From Stenogyne calaminthoides (lineage: Eukaryota > Streptophyta > Magnoliopsida > Lamiales > Lamiaceae), in NCBI GenBank assembly GCA_037126765.1, contig JBBCBC010000024.1, positions 20,247,554-20,311,553 of the forward strand: DNA of 64,000 nucleotides, in the 5' to 3' direction. Shown here in pieces: positions 1 to 11,116 of this stretch; positions within the stretch are counted from its first letter, which is position 1, and every line of letters starts with the position of its first letter. The translations under genes and the position numbers were made by a program. A model generated the notes under the pieces. The model worked only from the letters and a program-made list of their open reading frames with translations. It did no database searches and had not been told where the DNA came from.

Positions 1-1340
1 TGCACTTGGGAATGAAAAATTCATCCCCTATTTATTGGGAGGAGGTGGTCGAAATTTAGGTCAAGAAAATAAGGAAGAAAATTTTTTCTTGGTCCCCAAG
101 AAATCTTGAATATATCTTCTATATTCTTTTCTCCTTAATTAAATTTTCCATAAAAATCTCTTCCCCTCTTCTACCCATTATTTTCGAAAATTACAAGGCA
201 AAAGGAGTCATGATTTTACTTCTTGAATTTATGGGATAATTATGTATTCCTACAATAATTATCTCTTTCCATAAAATATCTACAAGAAAATCAAGATAAT
301 CCTTTCTTCCTTTTTATCTACAAATTTTCGAAAAAATTAGACATGGAAATATAACAAAATATTTTCTTCTCTCTCTCACTAATTGGACTTTATTTTGGGC
401 TATTTGGGGGGCCTTTAGGAGAATTAAGATTGGACCTCCAATGGACTATGAAGCTATAATATTTTGGGCAAAATATTATTCAAGTCCATTAATATTAATT
501 TACTCCACTATAAAATTAATATTGAACTATCCATCTTAACCCATATTACGATTTCACATATAACATGACTCCCGGTAATTATTTCCCGCGTTTAAGATTA
601 TCTTAGTCCATTAATTAATTAAGCCATTGAACAAGCTTTATATTAATTAATATCTTTGTCCTTGGAGTAAAGACAGCTCAACATTATTATCCATGCCGGA
701 AATAGATTTCCACTTACAAGATTTGGCATGACAAAGGATATGAGCCCACCAAGGGGACAAATCAAGCAAGATGTACTTGCACGCGATTCTTCGTATTAAA
801 TGTCAGCAATCGTCATGTAATTAATAATATTGCCCAATATAAGGTATCGAATCGCATTGACTCTCTTCCCATCATAAGTCAAAGCAATAGTTATTAATTT
901 CACACGATCCTATTTAAGGGACGGAGATTAAGAAACAACGCACCACTGAGGTATAATTCTTGTATATTCAGTATCGAAGAATTTGTCCTCCTGTAGGTCC
1001 TCATTCAGCGCTCCTAAATGAGCTAGTGTGATCCCTTGGTCAAGACAGGCCAATCTGGGTCTCACACTTCAATCGTTCATGATGGTTCGTTCATTTCCAT
1101 CTAGGTTGTGAATTTGTACTTAATTATGAGGGCTGTTAATTTGATCTTCAGTGATCGGGTATCACAAAATTAACTACAACGTAATACGTTCTGTCTTATT
1201 GAACGGGTTTGCAATAAACATATATAACATTCATTCATATTTAATGCAACAGTGATTAAATAATTTATTTCAGTAAATAAATAAGAAACTTCAGTTTGGT
1301 TATACAAAGTAAAAGCATACTTTTCAGTATAACCCCAACA
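1..1340 (-). mobile_element. Family A copia LTR, partial (cut by window edge)
   Basis: This matches the other family-A LTRs (11117-12955, 50719-52571, 56597-58440) over its whole length and ends with the same CCCCAACA terminus at 1340. The first roughly 500 bases of the LTR lie outside the window. The family is read on the minus strand, because two other copies have their polypurine tract on the right side. The base after 1340 belongs to the LINE, so this is either a solo LTR or the 5' LTR of a copy extending leftward; the window cannot decide. The TATA box seen in other copies is damaged here. Confidence 0.85.
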
Positions 1341-1366
1341 AGTGAGAGGAATAGATCAGTAGCTTC
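1341..1366 (-). mobile_element. LINE sliver between two LTR insertions
   Basis: These 26 bases continue the minus-strand LINE reading frame that stops at 10558: joined across element B they keep the acidic run after DKLCYQEEE open. The last five bases, GCTTC, are the target-site duplication of element B, repeated at 10553-10557. The rest of the LINE 3' part lies left of the window. Confidence 0.65.
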
Positions 1367-2911
1367 TGTTAGTGTTAGTGTCGTAGAGATAATCCATTGT
1401 AAGGACATAATGCTCAGATAATATGCATTATTGGTTTAATATTATTATTTATTTAATATTAAATATATGGCGTTGCACTTATTAGAATATTATCTTTGAT
1501 TGTTTGCATTTATTCTTATTTGTGTTCCCTTGAGTCATTGCTGTCATTGAGTGATTGAGAGCTCAGATGACTTAAGCGCGATTCTCAAATAGCCCCGATC
1601 AAGGATCATCAAGAATGGGATATTGATGATGTAATGGAGATTGGTGTGCGATCTGCATCATAATCTTAGAGAGTGTAGTAAGATCTCACTTACTACGAGA
1701 TACTAGGTATCTCATGATGGATGCACAAATACCTTAGAGGGTATTGGTATACCCATCCGAGCAACCGTTTGATGTAGTTTCACTATATGTGACTACGGGT
1801 GTCTCGGTTAGTGGGAGCGATGCGATACTCCTTTGACTTGAGGTCAATATGCACGACATGTGTGGAGTGATGAACTTTGACCATGACCGACGCTTGCACC
1901 CCTCTATGGGTAGATATGGCTTGGATTGGGTTCATCACGAAGTGCATGTGCTTGGTAGTTGAGCCAAGAAAAGGATTCATTCCTCAAAGTGGATTTAGAG
2001 AGAATACTCACCTTCTCATCTTAATTGGATCAAAGTTATTGGCCAATGCACGTCAACTTGGACTTTGTGGCCAAGTGTTACATAAGTGATCAATTAATGA
2101 TTAGAGATAAATCGATTAAGTTATTTGAATAGACACTTCATCATGTTCAAGACTAATCGAGTATTCGAGAATGAAAGGAGGAAATCGTAATAGCCCATGT
2201 TACAGTTACTGGTAGTCGCACGTTTCTCGCAACGTACCTCATATATTGAGAATGTCTGATTTATTGTCTAGGGTTCAATTAAGACCGTTAGTTTGACTAA
2301 TCACTCGATATATGAGGGCCTATGGGTCACACAACAAGTATCCCCCGTGTACGGATTATAGTTGGTTGATTAAGTATTAAATTATATTTAATATTTAATT
2401 TATGGAGAATTAATAATATATTAATTTAGAATTAATTATTATTACTATTTAATTAAATTAGATTTAATTAAATAGGAATCCCAAAATAATATTATGGAAT
2501 ATTATTGTAGGAAAATATCTATAGGGAAAAACATATCTTTGAGATATGCTTTGAAAGATTAGAAATTATCTTCCTAATAATGATTGCTTAAGATTTAAGT
2601 CAATCTCTCCCTATATATATGACATCCTGGGATTCATTATTGACTACAACAAGAAAACCTAGTTTCTCCGTAAAATCTAGAATATGAATTTTCCTAGTAA
2701 GTTCAATCTCAGATTCAACACTGGCAGATCTGTGCAAGTCTGTCTATAGGGATTACGTTGATACCATAGTTGAGAAATCTGCTATCAAATCATTGTAAGG
2801 TTTCTCGTTATGATTATTATAATCGTTTACGTAATTATATGTTCGTTGTTGGTGAATTGTTTATTTCCACTGCGCATGTATTATGTGTTTACGTGCCTCT
2901 AAATTCCAACA
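1367..2911 (+). repeat. Element B 5' LTR
   Basis: 1,545 bp, starting TGTTAGTG and ending CCAACA, near-identical in layout to the 3' LTR at 9009-10552. The short ORFs on both strands around 1780-2090 recur in the other LTR because the LTRs are duplicates, and I do not treat them as genes. A TATATATAT stretch at 2612-2620 is a plausible core promoter, with transcription starting shortly downstream. Confidence 0.93.
2612..2620 (+). promoter_or_regulatory. Putative TATA box of element B 5' LTR
   Basis: The sequence is TATATATAT, about 290 bases before the LTR end, preserved at the matching place in the 3' LTR (10253-10261). The position is typical of an LTR core promoter; the assignment is inferred from sequence only. 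Confidence 0.4.
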
Positions 2912-2912
2912 G

Positions 2913-2924
2913 TGGTATCAGAGC
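2913..2924 (+). other. Element B primer binding site (initiator-Met tRNA)
   Basis: TGGTATCAGAGC lies one base after the 5' LTR end. It is the standard plant copia primer binding site, complementary to the 3' end of initiator methionine tRNA. The same motif follows the 5' LTRs of elements F and H. Confidence 0.93.
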
Positions 2925-4806
2925 TTCAGGCTTTTTTGTATAATTGCTTTTTGGTTTTAAATTAAAATTAATTAAGATTTTTTTTAAAAAACCATGGGGC
3001 ACGGTTCTTTAGAAGAACCGCACCCCTTGAGTATGTATTTGTTTTCTGGGCATCACACCCCCTTTCGTCTTCAACCTAATTAGGGTTTACCCTAATTGGG
3101 GTTTTCTCTGCTGCTCACTCTTGTCCCGCGGCCGGTGGCACTACACCGCGTCGCAGGAGGCAGGCGCTAGGCGCCATGCCTCGCGACGCGTGTGGAAGTC
3201 TGCGGCGTGGTTCGTCGTGCCCCGTCGCGATGTGACTCCCTCAGTCGCAATGTGTCGCTCTCCGTCGCGAGTCGCCGCCCTCTGTCGCGATTCGCCTCTA
3301 CCTTAACGTTGTATCTATTCACGGCGGTGCGCCTGGACTCCATCGGGACTTGGCCGGCATGTCTGTCTCGGTGGTCTCTATGGCGGCGCGCTACCGGAAT
3401 CGAAACGACTGAGTGGCCGCGTGCCGCTGCTTCGCTCGTCTTCTCCGATCAGATTGGTTTCGAACTAGGTCTGACCAAGGGGCTTCGGCTCCGCGCGTGC
3501 CCCTTCCTGATTCGATCCACGACCGCGAGTCGCCTGCACGCTGGGCGTGACGACGGTGACTTGGGTCGGCTTGATTGCCGTCGCCGTGAGCTGTGTCTTT
3601 TGGTTTTGTCCGTTTTGCTTCGAACGATGAATCTGGACAAATTTTTTTTGTTTGGATTTTGATTGGATTCGATTACACAGTGAATTAATTGGATTAATTT
3701 GTGATGAAATCGATAAGAGTTTCTGAAATTTGGTTGATTTGGCTGTTTGGATTATCGGATAGGATTCGATTTGGTATGGGTGATGATGTAGGAAGACTGT
3801 TTTGCAAATTTAATTTGAGACAGGCCCTCCCGTGCAATTTTGGAAATTGCACCTGAGCCCAGGAATAAAACAAATAACTTGAACGACTTTGGGATTTTAA
3901 TTAAATTTAAATTTTTAAATTTAAATTGGTTGGACCAATAACAATTAATTGAAACTATTTTGTATTTTACTAATCTTAAAAACTGAAACTTTAAATTAGA
4001 CTTGAAGCTCGTTTTTCAAAGGATTTATTAAAACCCACTGTTAACCTGTTTAATTGTTTTAAATTAGTTAACCCATTTTACAGTCCGCGTTATAACTGTT
4101 TGAGTAGGCGGTGCTCAATATTTGTCGGACCGTGTTAAATGCTTGGGTAGACGGCGCCCAAATATTTATTAGTCCGTATATGTCATGTTTGGGTAGGCAG
4201 CGCCCGTAATTGCTCAAATATGACTTAGACATCATGACGGATCTAGATTAAGCAATTAATACCCCGCATTTGAAAACGTTCCTCACTAAAATATAGTTTT
4301 CTCATTAATTTGATAAGATGTCTTCCATCAAAATTAAAAGTAAATTGGAGATTTCGTTCCAATGAGTACTTAAAGACCCTCGTCTTTTGCTCAGATCCAC
4401 ACCTAACGGGACTTTTATAGGGACAAGAAATTTTGCCGCTTGATGGTTATAAACCAACTTAACTTTGTTTCACTAGCCCTCGCGGGGAACAAAGGGTAAG
4501 TGACATCAGTCGAACTAGGTTCGACAAACTAGGAATTGCATTTTTGCAATTGGTTTGGAGACCTACTAGTTATGCCATTGTAATGATCAGCCCTCGTTGG
4601 GATTATGATGGTAGTAATGTGGATCCTAGTCCATTATGATTTATATTAGATATAAATTCGTACTTTTCCAATGAGGTCGTTAAGTATGTAAAAATAATGG
4701 AAACAAAATAAATTTAAAGGCCATATTTATTTTGATTGCTGAATATTGATCATAGGAATTATGTGTTTTAATTCCCATTTTATTTTATTTCTCTAGGATT
4801 GTTGAA
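2925..4806 (+). other. Element B leader, including a CpG-rich block
   Basis: About 1.9 kb separates the primer binding site from gag, which is long for a copia element. A GC- and CpG-rich block (about 3050-3620) has repeated GTCGCGA-type motifs and is preceded by AAACCCTAA-like telo-box sequence of a kind common in plant 5' UTRs. It is open for 156 codons from 3192, but the translation shows no domain I recognise, so I do not call a gene. The downstream part is AT-rich and carries the stem-loop array at 4099-4212 and a hairpin at 4463-4494. Confidence 0.7.
4099..4212 (+). repeat. Three imperfect repeats forming stem-loops in the element B leader
   Basis: Three related units begin near 4099, 4142 and 4188. 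Each can fold as a short hairpin: TTGAG/CTCAA in unit 1, TTGGG/CCCAA in unit 2, and a weaker GGG/CCC in unit 3. The first two units differ by paired changes on both arms. A second inverted repeat, CTTTGTT (4463-4469) with AACAAAG (4488-4494), encloses a CCCTCGCGGGG hairpin. RNA structure in the genomic transcript (packaging, dimerisation or translation control) is possible but inferred. Confidence 0.6.
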
Positions 4807-5618
4807 ATGAATAACTTGTCATTGAGAAGCGTTTTGGAAACGAACAAATTGGCTAGGCCAAACTTTCTCGACTGGCACCAAAACGTTCGTTTGGTGCTCA
4901 GGCAAGAGAAGATTGAGTACGTGTTGGACACGTCAATCCCTGCTACCCCGGAGGCTGGTACTGAAGAGTATGAGGCGTTTGACGTCGAGGCTCAAAAGAA
5001 GCATCAAGAAGATGCTTCCCAGGCTCAGTGTGTTATGCTACTCGGGATGACTCCCGAGTTGCAAAGGCAACATGGGAGGATGCTTCCCTTCGAGATGATC
5101 AAGCATCTGAAGGATCTCTTTGATTCTGAATCTCGTTATGAGATTTATGAGGTGATGAGAGATCTGTTTAGATGTCGGATGTCTGAGGGAGTGAAGGTTT
5201 CTCCTCATGTGTTGAAGATGATTGGGCTGATCGAGAAACTTGGTCGTTTGGGCATTGAGCTCAACACCAACGTTCCTGTTTATGCCATTCTTCAGTCACT
5301 TCCCGATTCATATTCAAGTTTCGTGGTAAACTTTAATATGAATAAGACAGAATCGACTATGTCCGAGCTGCATAACATGTTAAAGACTTTTGAGTCTTCC
5401 ACTGCTAAGGAAAGCCCGTGCTCATGGTGAGTGTCTCTACTTCCTCTGCTCCGAAAGGAAACAAGAAGCGAAGGGGCAAGGCAAAGAAAGGCTCTAAGCC
5501 AAGCTTCCTTAAGCCCAAAGGTGGGATTCAAAAGAAGGAGAGGGTGGACAAGGATGTATGCCTCCACTGCAAGCAGAAGGGGCATTGGAAGAAGGACTGT
5601 AAGGTTCTAGCAGCTTAA
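4807..5618 (+). pseudogene. gag: Element B gag (frameshifted) with zinc knuckle
   Basis: The ATG at 4807 opens 207 codons of a copia capsid domain (around RPNFLDWHQNVRLVL, QCVMLLGMTPELQ and LQSLPDSYSSFV). The frame ends early at 5430. The protein continues in another frame from about 5418, through a lysine-rich tract, to a CCHC knuckle (CLHCKQKGHWKKDC, about 5560-5600) that would bind genomic RNA. This frame then hits a stop at 5616-5618. Gag would build the virus-like particle in the cytoplasm. One frameshift and one stop make this copy non-functional. Confidence 0.9.
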
Positions 5619-7136
5619 AAGAAGACACAAGGTGTCTCAGCCTCTGGAACAGGTGTGTTTGTTATTGAGATAAACATGTCCACAAATGATACTAATTGTT
5701 GGGTATTAGATACCGATTGTGGCTCACACATTTGTACTAATGTGCAGGGTCTCAAGCATAGCAGGACAGTTAGGCCGGGTGAAGTCTCGCTGCACGTTGG
5801 GAATGGAGCAAGAGTTGCTGCTGAACGTGTTGGCACTTATGTTTTAGATTTACCCTCTGGTTTTATACTTGAACTGAATAATTGTTATTTCGTTCCTTCT
5901 ATTACCCGCAACATTATTTATATTCCTATGTTAGACATTGAAGGTTTTTCCTTCCATTTTGCAAATAATAATTTTTATTTTTCGCTTAATGGTGATTTGT
6001 ATGGAAATGCACCTTTATCGAATGGTTTATATTTGTTGCATTGTGGACATAATATTCTTAATATACAAAACAAACGACTCAAACTCAGTAATCATGAAAA
6101 CCCGACTTACTTGTGGCATTGCAGACTTGGTCATGCAAATGGAAAAAGAGTTGCAAGGTTAAGAAAGTTAGACTACTTAACCCCATTCGACTTTGAGTCT
6201 TATGGTAATTGCGAATCTTGTCTCAAGGGCAAGGTGATCAACAAACCCTTTTCTGGGAAAGGGGTTTGTGCCAAAGAAGTTCTAGAGTTTATCCACAGTG
6301 ATGTTTGTGGACCACTGCCCACTCTAGCTAGGGGTCAATTCGGCTACTTCATAACTTTTACTGACGATTTCTCTAGATTCGGGTATGTGTATCTAATGAA
6401 ACGCAACTTCGAATCGTTTGAGAAATTCAAGGAATATAAAGTTGAAGTAGAGAAGCATCTTGATAAGAGTATTAAAACTCTTCGATCAGATCGAGGAGGA
6501 GAATATCTTAGCCATGAATTCACTGATTATCTAAAGGTACATGGAATCCAATCACAATGGACTCCTCCCGGCACGCCTCAAATGAATGGGGTGTCCGAGA
6601 GGAGAAATCGAACCCTGTTAGACATGGTAAGGTCCATGATGAGTTTCTCCTCCCTTCCAACATTCTTACGGGGATACACACTCCAAACCTCAATCTACAT
6701 TCTGAATATGATTCCATCCAAATCAGTTGAGCATATGCCATACGAGTTATGGCATGGCAAGAAGCCAAATTTCTCTCACATTAGAACGTAGGGTTGCCCC
6801 GCGTTTGTGAAGAAAATGCTCACCGATAAGTTGGAATCAAAAGGTGAAAAGGGTTACTTTGTGGGATATCTTAAGGAAACTAGAGGATATTATTTCTATC
6901 TACCTCAGAAACAAACAGTGATTGTTTCTAGGCAGGCCAAATTCCTTGAAGAAGACTATGTCTTCAAGGAACAAATCCGTAAGACTATAGAACTTGAAGA
7001 AATTCAAGAACCACAACTTAACAAGGAGACTGATGTCTTATTAAGCAACATGACAAAGAATCAGCGGGAGCATTCAGTAGCTCACATGGTGGAAGTTTAT
7101 CACACAGTGATCCTCTTTCAGCCAGAGGGAGCGTAA
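5619..7136 (+). pseudogene. pol: Element B protease and integrase
   Basis: It stays in the zinc-knuckle frame. The protease motif reads DTDCGSH where copia elements normally have D-S-G-C, so the catalytic D is present but the next residue is changed (about 5708). The integrase follows, with the zinc-binding H...H...CxxC segment (LWHCRLGHANG ... CESCLKGK) and core aspartates in IHSDVCGP and LRSDRGGE. The third acid lies in the conserved GVSERRNRTL. The frame is cut at 6789-6791 by TAG where relatives have the W of LRTWGCPAF, then continues to 7136. Its role was processing of Gag-Pol and insertion of the cDNA. Confidence 0.9.
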
Positions 7137-7312
7137 TTGAAGTTGCATTGCCCGAGCAATGAACTCCAAGTTGGCTAAATGAGAATAGCATAGTTCAAAC
7201 TCCCGCTCAAGAGGCATTCGGAAGTGCTCAAGGAGCATCCGGAAATATCGTTCTTGAAGCCTCCCCGGTCAACGATGAAATTGATGTACCATAAAATTTT
7301 CACGATCAGAAT
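7137..7312 (+). pseudogene. Element B pol linker between integrase and RT
   Basis: A degenerate continuation of the pol reading frame between the integrase C-terminus and RT. The frame changes here: protease-integrase uses the frame of 5655, RT the frame of 7313. No domain is recognisable. Confidence 0.6.
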
Positions 7313-8994
7313 GTGCAGCCTGAACAACCACAACTCCGTAAGTCCACTAGAATTCGTAATCCAATCACCAGATATTATGGTTTTCTCGTAGAGGAACATG
7401 ATAATGTGGATATCCCGGATAAAGACGAACCAAGAACTTACACTGAGGCAACATTAGATGTTGACTCAAAGAAGTGGCATGAAGCCATGAAATCCGAGAT
7501 GGACTCGATGTACGTCAACCAAGTTTAGGACTTGGTTGAATTGCCGAAAGGGGTTAAACCCATAGGTTGAAAATGGGTCTTCAAGCAGAAGACTGATGCA
7601 AATGGTAAAGTACAAACCTACAAGGCTAGGTTGGTGGCGAAAGGTTATAGTCAACGCGAAGGCATTGACTATGACAAAACCTTCTCACCAGTTGCTAAGA
7701 TCAAGTCCATTCGAATTTTACTTGCGGTAGCAGCACATCTAGATTATGAGATTTGACAAATGAATGCCAAAACAGCTTTCCTCAATGGTAACATTGATAA
7801 GGAGGTGTTTATGAGACAACCTGAAGGTTTTATATCAAAGCTAAAATCTAACCTTGTGTGCAAGCTTAAACGATCAATTTATGGTTTGAAGCAAGCTTCT
7901 AGGAGTTAGAATATCCATTTTGATGAGGCTGTCAAATCTTTTGACTTCATCAGAAATTCAGAAGATCCATGCGTTTATCGGAAATGTTGTGGGAAGAATA
8001 TTGTTTTCATAGTTGTGTATGTCGATGATATACTCATTATGGGAAACAATATCCCACTCATGCAGTCTTTGAAAGAATGATTGTCAAAGACCTTCATTAT
8101 GAAGGATCTTGGTGAAGTCTGCTACATCTTAGGGATCAAGATCCATAGGGATAGATCCAAGAGGATGTTGGGGTTGTCACAGTCAACCTACATAGACAAG
8201 GTGTTGAAGCGATTTGCGATGGAGAACTCTAAGAGAGGTTCTCTGCCAGCATGTCATGGGATAAAGTTGTCTAAGAAGGATTGTCCTTCCACAGACACTG
8301 ATATCCAGCGCATGAAGGATATACCATATGCATCTACAATTGGATCCATCATGTACGCCATGACCTGCACTAGGCCAGATGTGACCTTCGCTGTCAGCAC
8401 CACTGGTAGATACCAACAGAATCCAGGTGAACCTCACTGGATTGCTGTCAAGAACTTTCTTAAGTACCTTAGACGTACCAAAGATTGTTTCTTGGTCTAT
8501 GGAAAACAGTCAGAGCTAGTGGTAACTGGCTATGCTGACGCAAGTTTCCAATCAGACTATGATGATTATAAGTCGCAGTCGAGCTATGTCTTCGTTCTCA
8601 ATGGAGGGGCGGTTAGTTGGAATAGTTCCAAACAAGAAACTACCGCAGATTCAACAACCGAGGCTGAGTAGGAAACTGCCAAAGAAACTGTCTGGATAAA
8701 ATAGTTCTTAAGTGAATTAGGGGTAGTTCCAAGTGCCAGTAGTTCAATAAAGTTGTATTGTGACAACACTGGTGCGGTTGCGCAAGCTAAGGAACCGATA
8801 TCCAACAACGGAAACAAGCATGTACCGAGGCGTTATAACTTGATAAGAGAGATAATCGCTAGAGGGAGATAAAGTTAGAACGTGTCCCCAAGGAGGATAA
8901 TCTGACTGATCCTTTCACCAAGGCTTTGAGTGTTCATGTACATACTAGACATTTTAATAGTCTAGGGGCTAGACATGTAGGTGATTGGCTCTAG
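7313..8994 (+). pseudogene. pol: Element B reverse transcriptase and RNase H
   Basis: Reverse transcriptase landmarks run in order: KARLVAKGYSQREGIDYD, a changed MDAKTAFLNG-type motif, YGLKQASR, and the catalytic YVDD (about 8020). RNase H follows (GYADASFQSD, then the TEAE segment, CDNTGA and KALSVHVHTRHF). The last part needs a small frameshift near 8870 and ends with TAG at 8992-8994. Stops interrupt at 7526, 7566, 7754, 7907, 8078, 8669 and 8702; five of these replace a conserved tryptophan. It would have copied element RNA into DNA. Clearly dead. Confidence 0.9.
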
Positions 8995-8997
8995 TTC

Positions 8998-9008
8998 AAG
9001 TGGGAGAT
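8998..9008 (+). other. Element B polypurine tract
   Basis: AAGTGGGAGAT directly abuts the 3' LTR and is the plus-strand priming site. It is the same core found beside family-A LTRs, which suggests A and B belong to related copia lineages. Confidence 0.9.
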
Positions 9009-10552
9009 TGTTAGTGTTAGTGTCCTAGATACAATCCATTGTAAGGACATAATGCTCAGATAATATTCAGTATTGATTTAATATTATTGTTTATTTAATA
9101 TTAAATATATGGCGTTGCACTTATTAGAATATTATGTTTGATTGTTTACATTTGTTCTTATTTGTGTTCCCTTGAGTCATTGTTGTCATTGAGTGAGTGA
9201 GAGCTCAGATGACTTAAGCGTGATTCTCAAATAGGCCCGATCAAGGATCATCAAGAATGGGATATTGATGATGCAATGGAGACTGGTGTGTGATCTGCAT
9301 CATACTCTTAAAGAGTGTAGTAAGATCTCACGTACTACGAGATACTAGGTATCTCATGATGGATGCACAAATACCTTAGAGGTTATTGGTATACCCATTC
9401 GAGCAACCGTTTATTGTAGTTCCACTATATGTGTCTAGGGGTGTCTCGGTTAGTGGGAGCGATGCGATACTCTTTTGACTTGAGGTCAATACGCACGACA
9501 TGTGTGGAGTGATGAACTTTGACCATGACCGACACTTTCACCCCTCTATGGGTAGATATGGCTTGGATTGGGTTCATCACGAAGTGCATGTGCGTGGTAG
9601 TTGTGCCAAGAAAAGGATTCATTTCTCAAAGTGGATTTAGAGAGAATACTCACCTTCTCATCTTAATTGGATCAAAGTTATTGGCCAATGCACGTCAACT
9701 TGGACTTTGTGGCAAAGTGTGACATAAGTGATCAATTAATGATTAGAGATAAATCGATTATGTTATTTGAATAGACACTTCATCATGTTCAAGACTAATC
9801 GAGTATTCGAGAATGAAAGGAGGAAATCGTAATAGCCCATGTTACAGTTACATGTAGTTGCACGTTTCTCGCAACGTACCTCATATATTGAGAATATCTG
9901 ATTTATTGTCTAGGGTTCAATTAAGACCGTTAGTTTGACTAATCGCTCGATATATAAGGGCCTATGGGTCACACAACAAGTAACCCCCGTGTACGGATTA
10001 TAGTTGGTTGATTAAGTGTTAAATTAGATTTAATATTTAATTTATGGAGAATTAATAATATATTAATTTAGAATTAATTATTATTACTATTTAATTAATT
10101 AGATTTAATTAAATAGGAATCCCAAAATAATATTATGGAGTATTATTGTAGGAAAATATATATAGGGAAAAACATATCTTTGAGATATGCTTTGCAAGAT
10201 TATGAATTATCTTCCTAATAAAGATTGCTTAAGATTTAAGACAATCTCTCCCTATATATATGACATCCTGGAATTCATTATTGACTACAACAAGAAAACC
10301 TAGTTTCTCCATAAAATCTAGAATATGAATTTTCCTAGCAAGTTCCGTCTCATATTCAACAGTGGCAGATCTGTACAAGTCTGTCTACAAGGATTACGTG
10401 GATACCATAGTTGAGAAATCTGCTATCGAATCACTGTAAGGTTTCTCGTTATGATTATTGTAATCGTTTATGTAATTATATGTTCGTTGTTGGTGAACTA
10501 TTTATTTCCGCTGCACATGTATTACGTGTTTACGTGCCTCTAAATTCCAACA
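9009..10552 (+). repeat. Element B 3' LTR
   Basis: 1,544 bp, TGTTAGTG to CCAACA, paired with 1367-2911 and followed by the GCTTC duplication (10553-10557). Confidence 0.93.
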
Positions 10553-10557
10553 GCTTC

Positions 10558-11116
10558 CTCCTCTTGATAGCATAACTTGTCTATTTTGGGCCACAAATTA
10601 CCCTCTGTCCAACAGTTTCGAGCGTGCACACAATCTACAAATAGGTGCCACAATGTTTCCGGCATTTTGTTACATAAAGGACAAGTAACCTCCATCGTTG
10701 CATACCATTTTCGTAGTTTAGTTCGAATAGATAACCACCCTTTACAAAGCCTCCAGTAGAAGTTTCTAACCTTTGGGAGGACCCGGACTCGCCAAAAAGA
10801 TTTCCAAGGGGATTCTACATAAGCTTGAACACCAACAACCAACCGTCCAGCCAAGTGATAAGCGGTTTTAACTGTGTAAACCCCGTTAGGCAAGTGGTGC
10901 CACATAATCTTATCCATTTTATCTTCCGGGACCGCAGTGGTGTGCATAATGCGGGCTCGATCATCTGTATTGAACGCTTCGACAACGACTTCGAGGTCCC
11001 AATGTCTAGTTCCAGGTGTGAAAATATCTCCTACCACCATATCTTCGAAACCCGAAACCACCGGGGTAGAGATATAGAAAGAATGATCGCTATCTAGCCA
11101 TGGATCGCCCCATATA
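10558..11116 (-). pseudogene. LINE ORF2 C-terminal segment (zinc-binding RT-associated domain)
   Basis: On the minus strand from 11116 the frame reads IWGDPWLDSD, then a long open stretch with the RVT-associated zinc finger found at the C-terminus of plant L1-type LINE ORF2. The landmarks are SPWKSFWRV, PKVRNFYWRL, CPLCN and ETLWHLFVDC. It continues the RT fragment at 12961-14345 across the solo LTR at 11117-12955 and resumes at 1341-1366 across element B. It is open over roughly 186 codons, so this part has decayed less than the RT part. It is probably not expressed, because the gene is in at least three pieces. Confidence 0.88.

Larger units (their letters stand above)
1367..10552 (+). mobile_element. 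Full-length Ty1/copia element B
   Basis: A complete LTR retrotransposon of 9,186 bp. It has 5' LTR 1367-2911, a primer binding site for initiator-Met tRNA, a long leader, gag, protease-integrase, reverse transcriptase-RNase H, a polypurine tract and 3' LTR 9009-10552. The 5-bp duplication GCTTC flanks it on both sides (1362-1366 and 10553-10557). The domain order protease, integrase, RT, RNase H defines copia. By eye the two LTRs differ at about one base in twenty near their starts. The coding region is dead: many in-frame stops and at least three frameshifts. It sits in a minus-strand LINE. Confidence 0.95.

Noticed and set aside
1783..2089. Short ORFs on both strands, also found at 9425-9722
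   Set aside because: They recur only because both are copies of the B LTR; they overlap on opposite strands and have no domain.
2913..2924. Possible tRNA gene at the initiator-Met match
   Set aside because: Only 12 bases matching a tRNA 3' end, at a primer binding site; no cloverleaf.
3070..3110. Telomere-like AAACCCTAA units (also near 32500)
   Set aside because: Only one or two units each, not a telomeric array.
3121..3662. Open frames of 61 and 156 codons in the CpG-rich leader of element B
   Set aside because: No recognised domain; the composition follows the GC-rich block; the frames overlap each other and lie in a retroelement leader.
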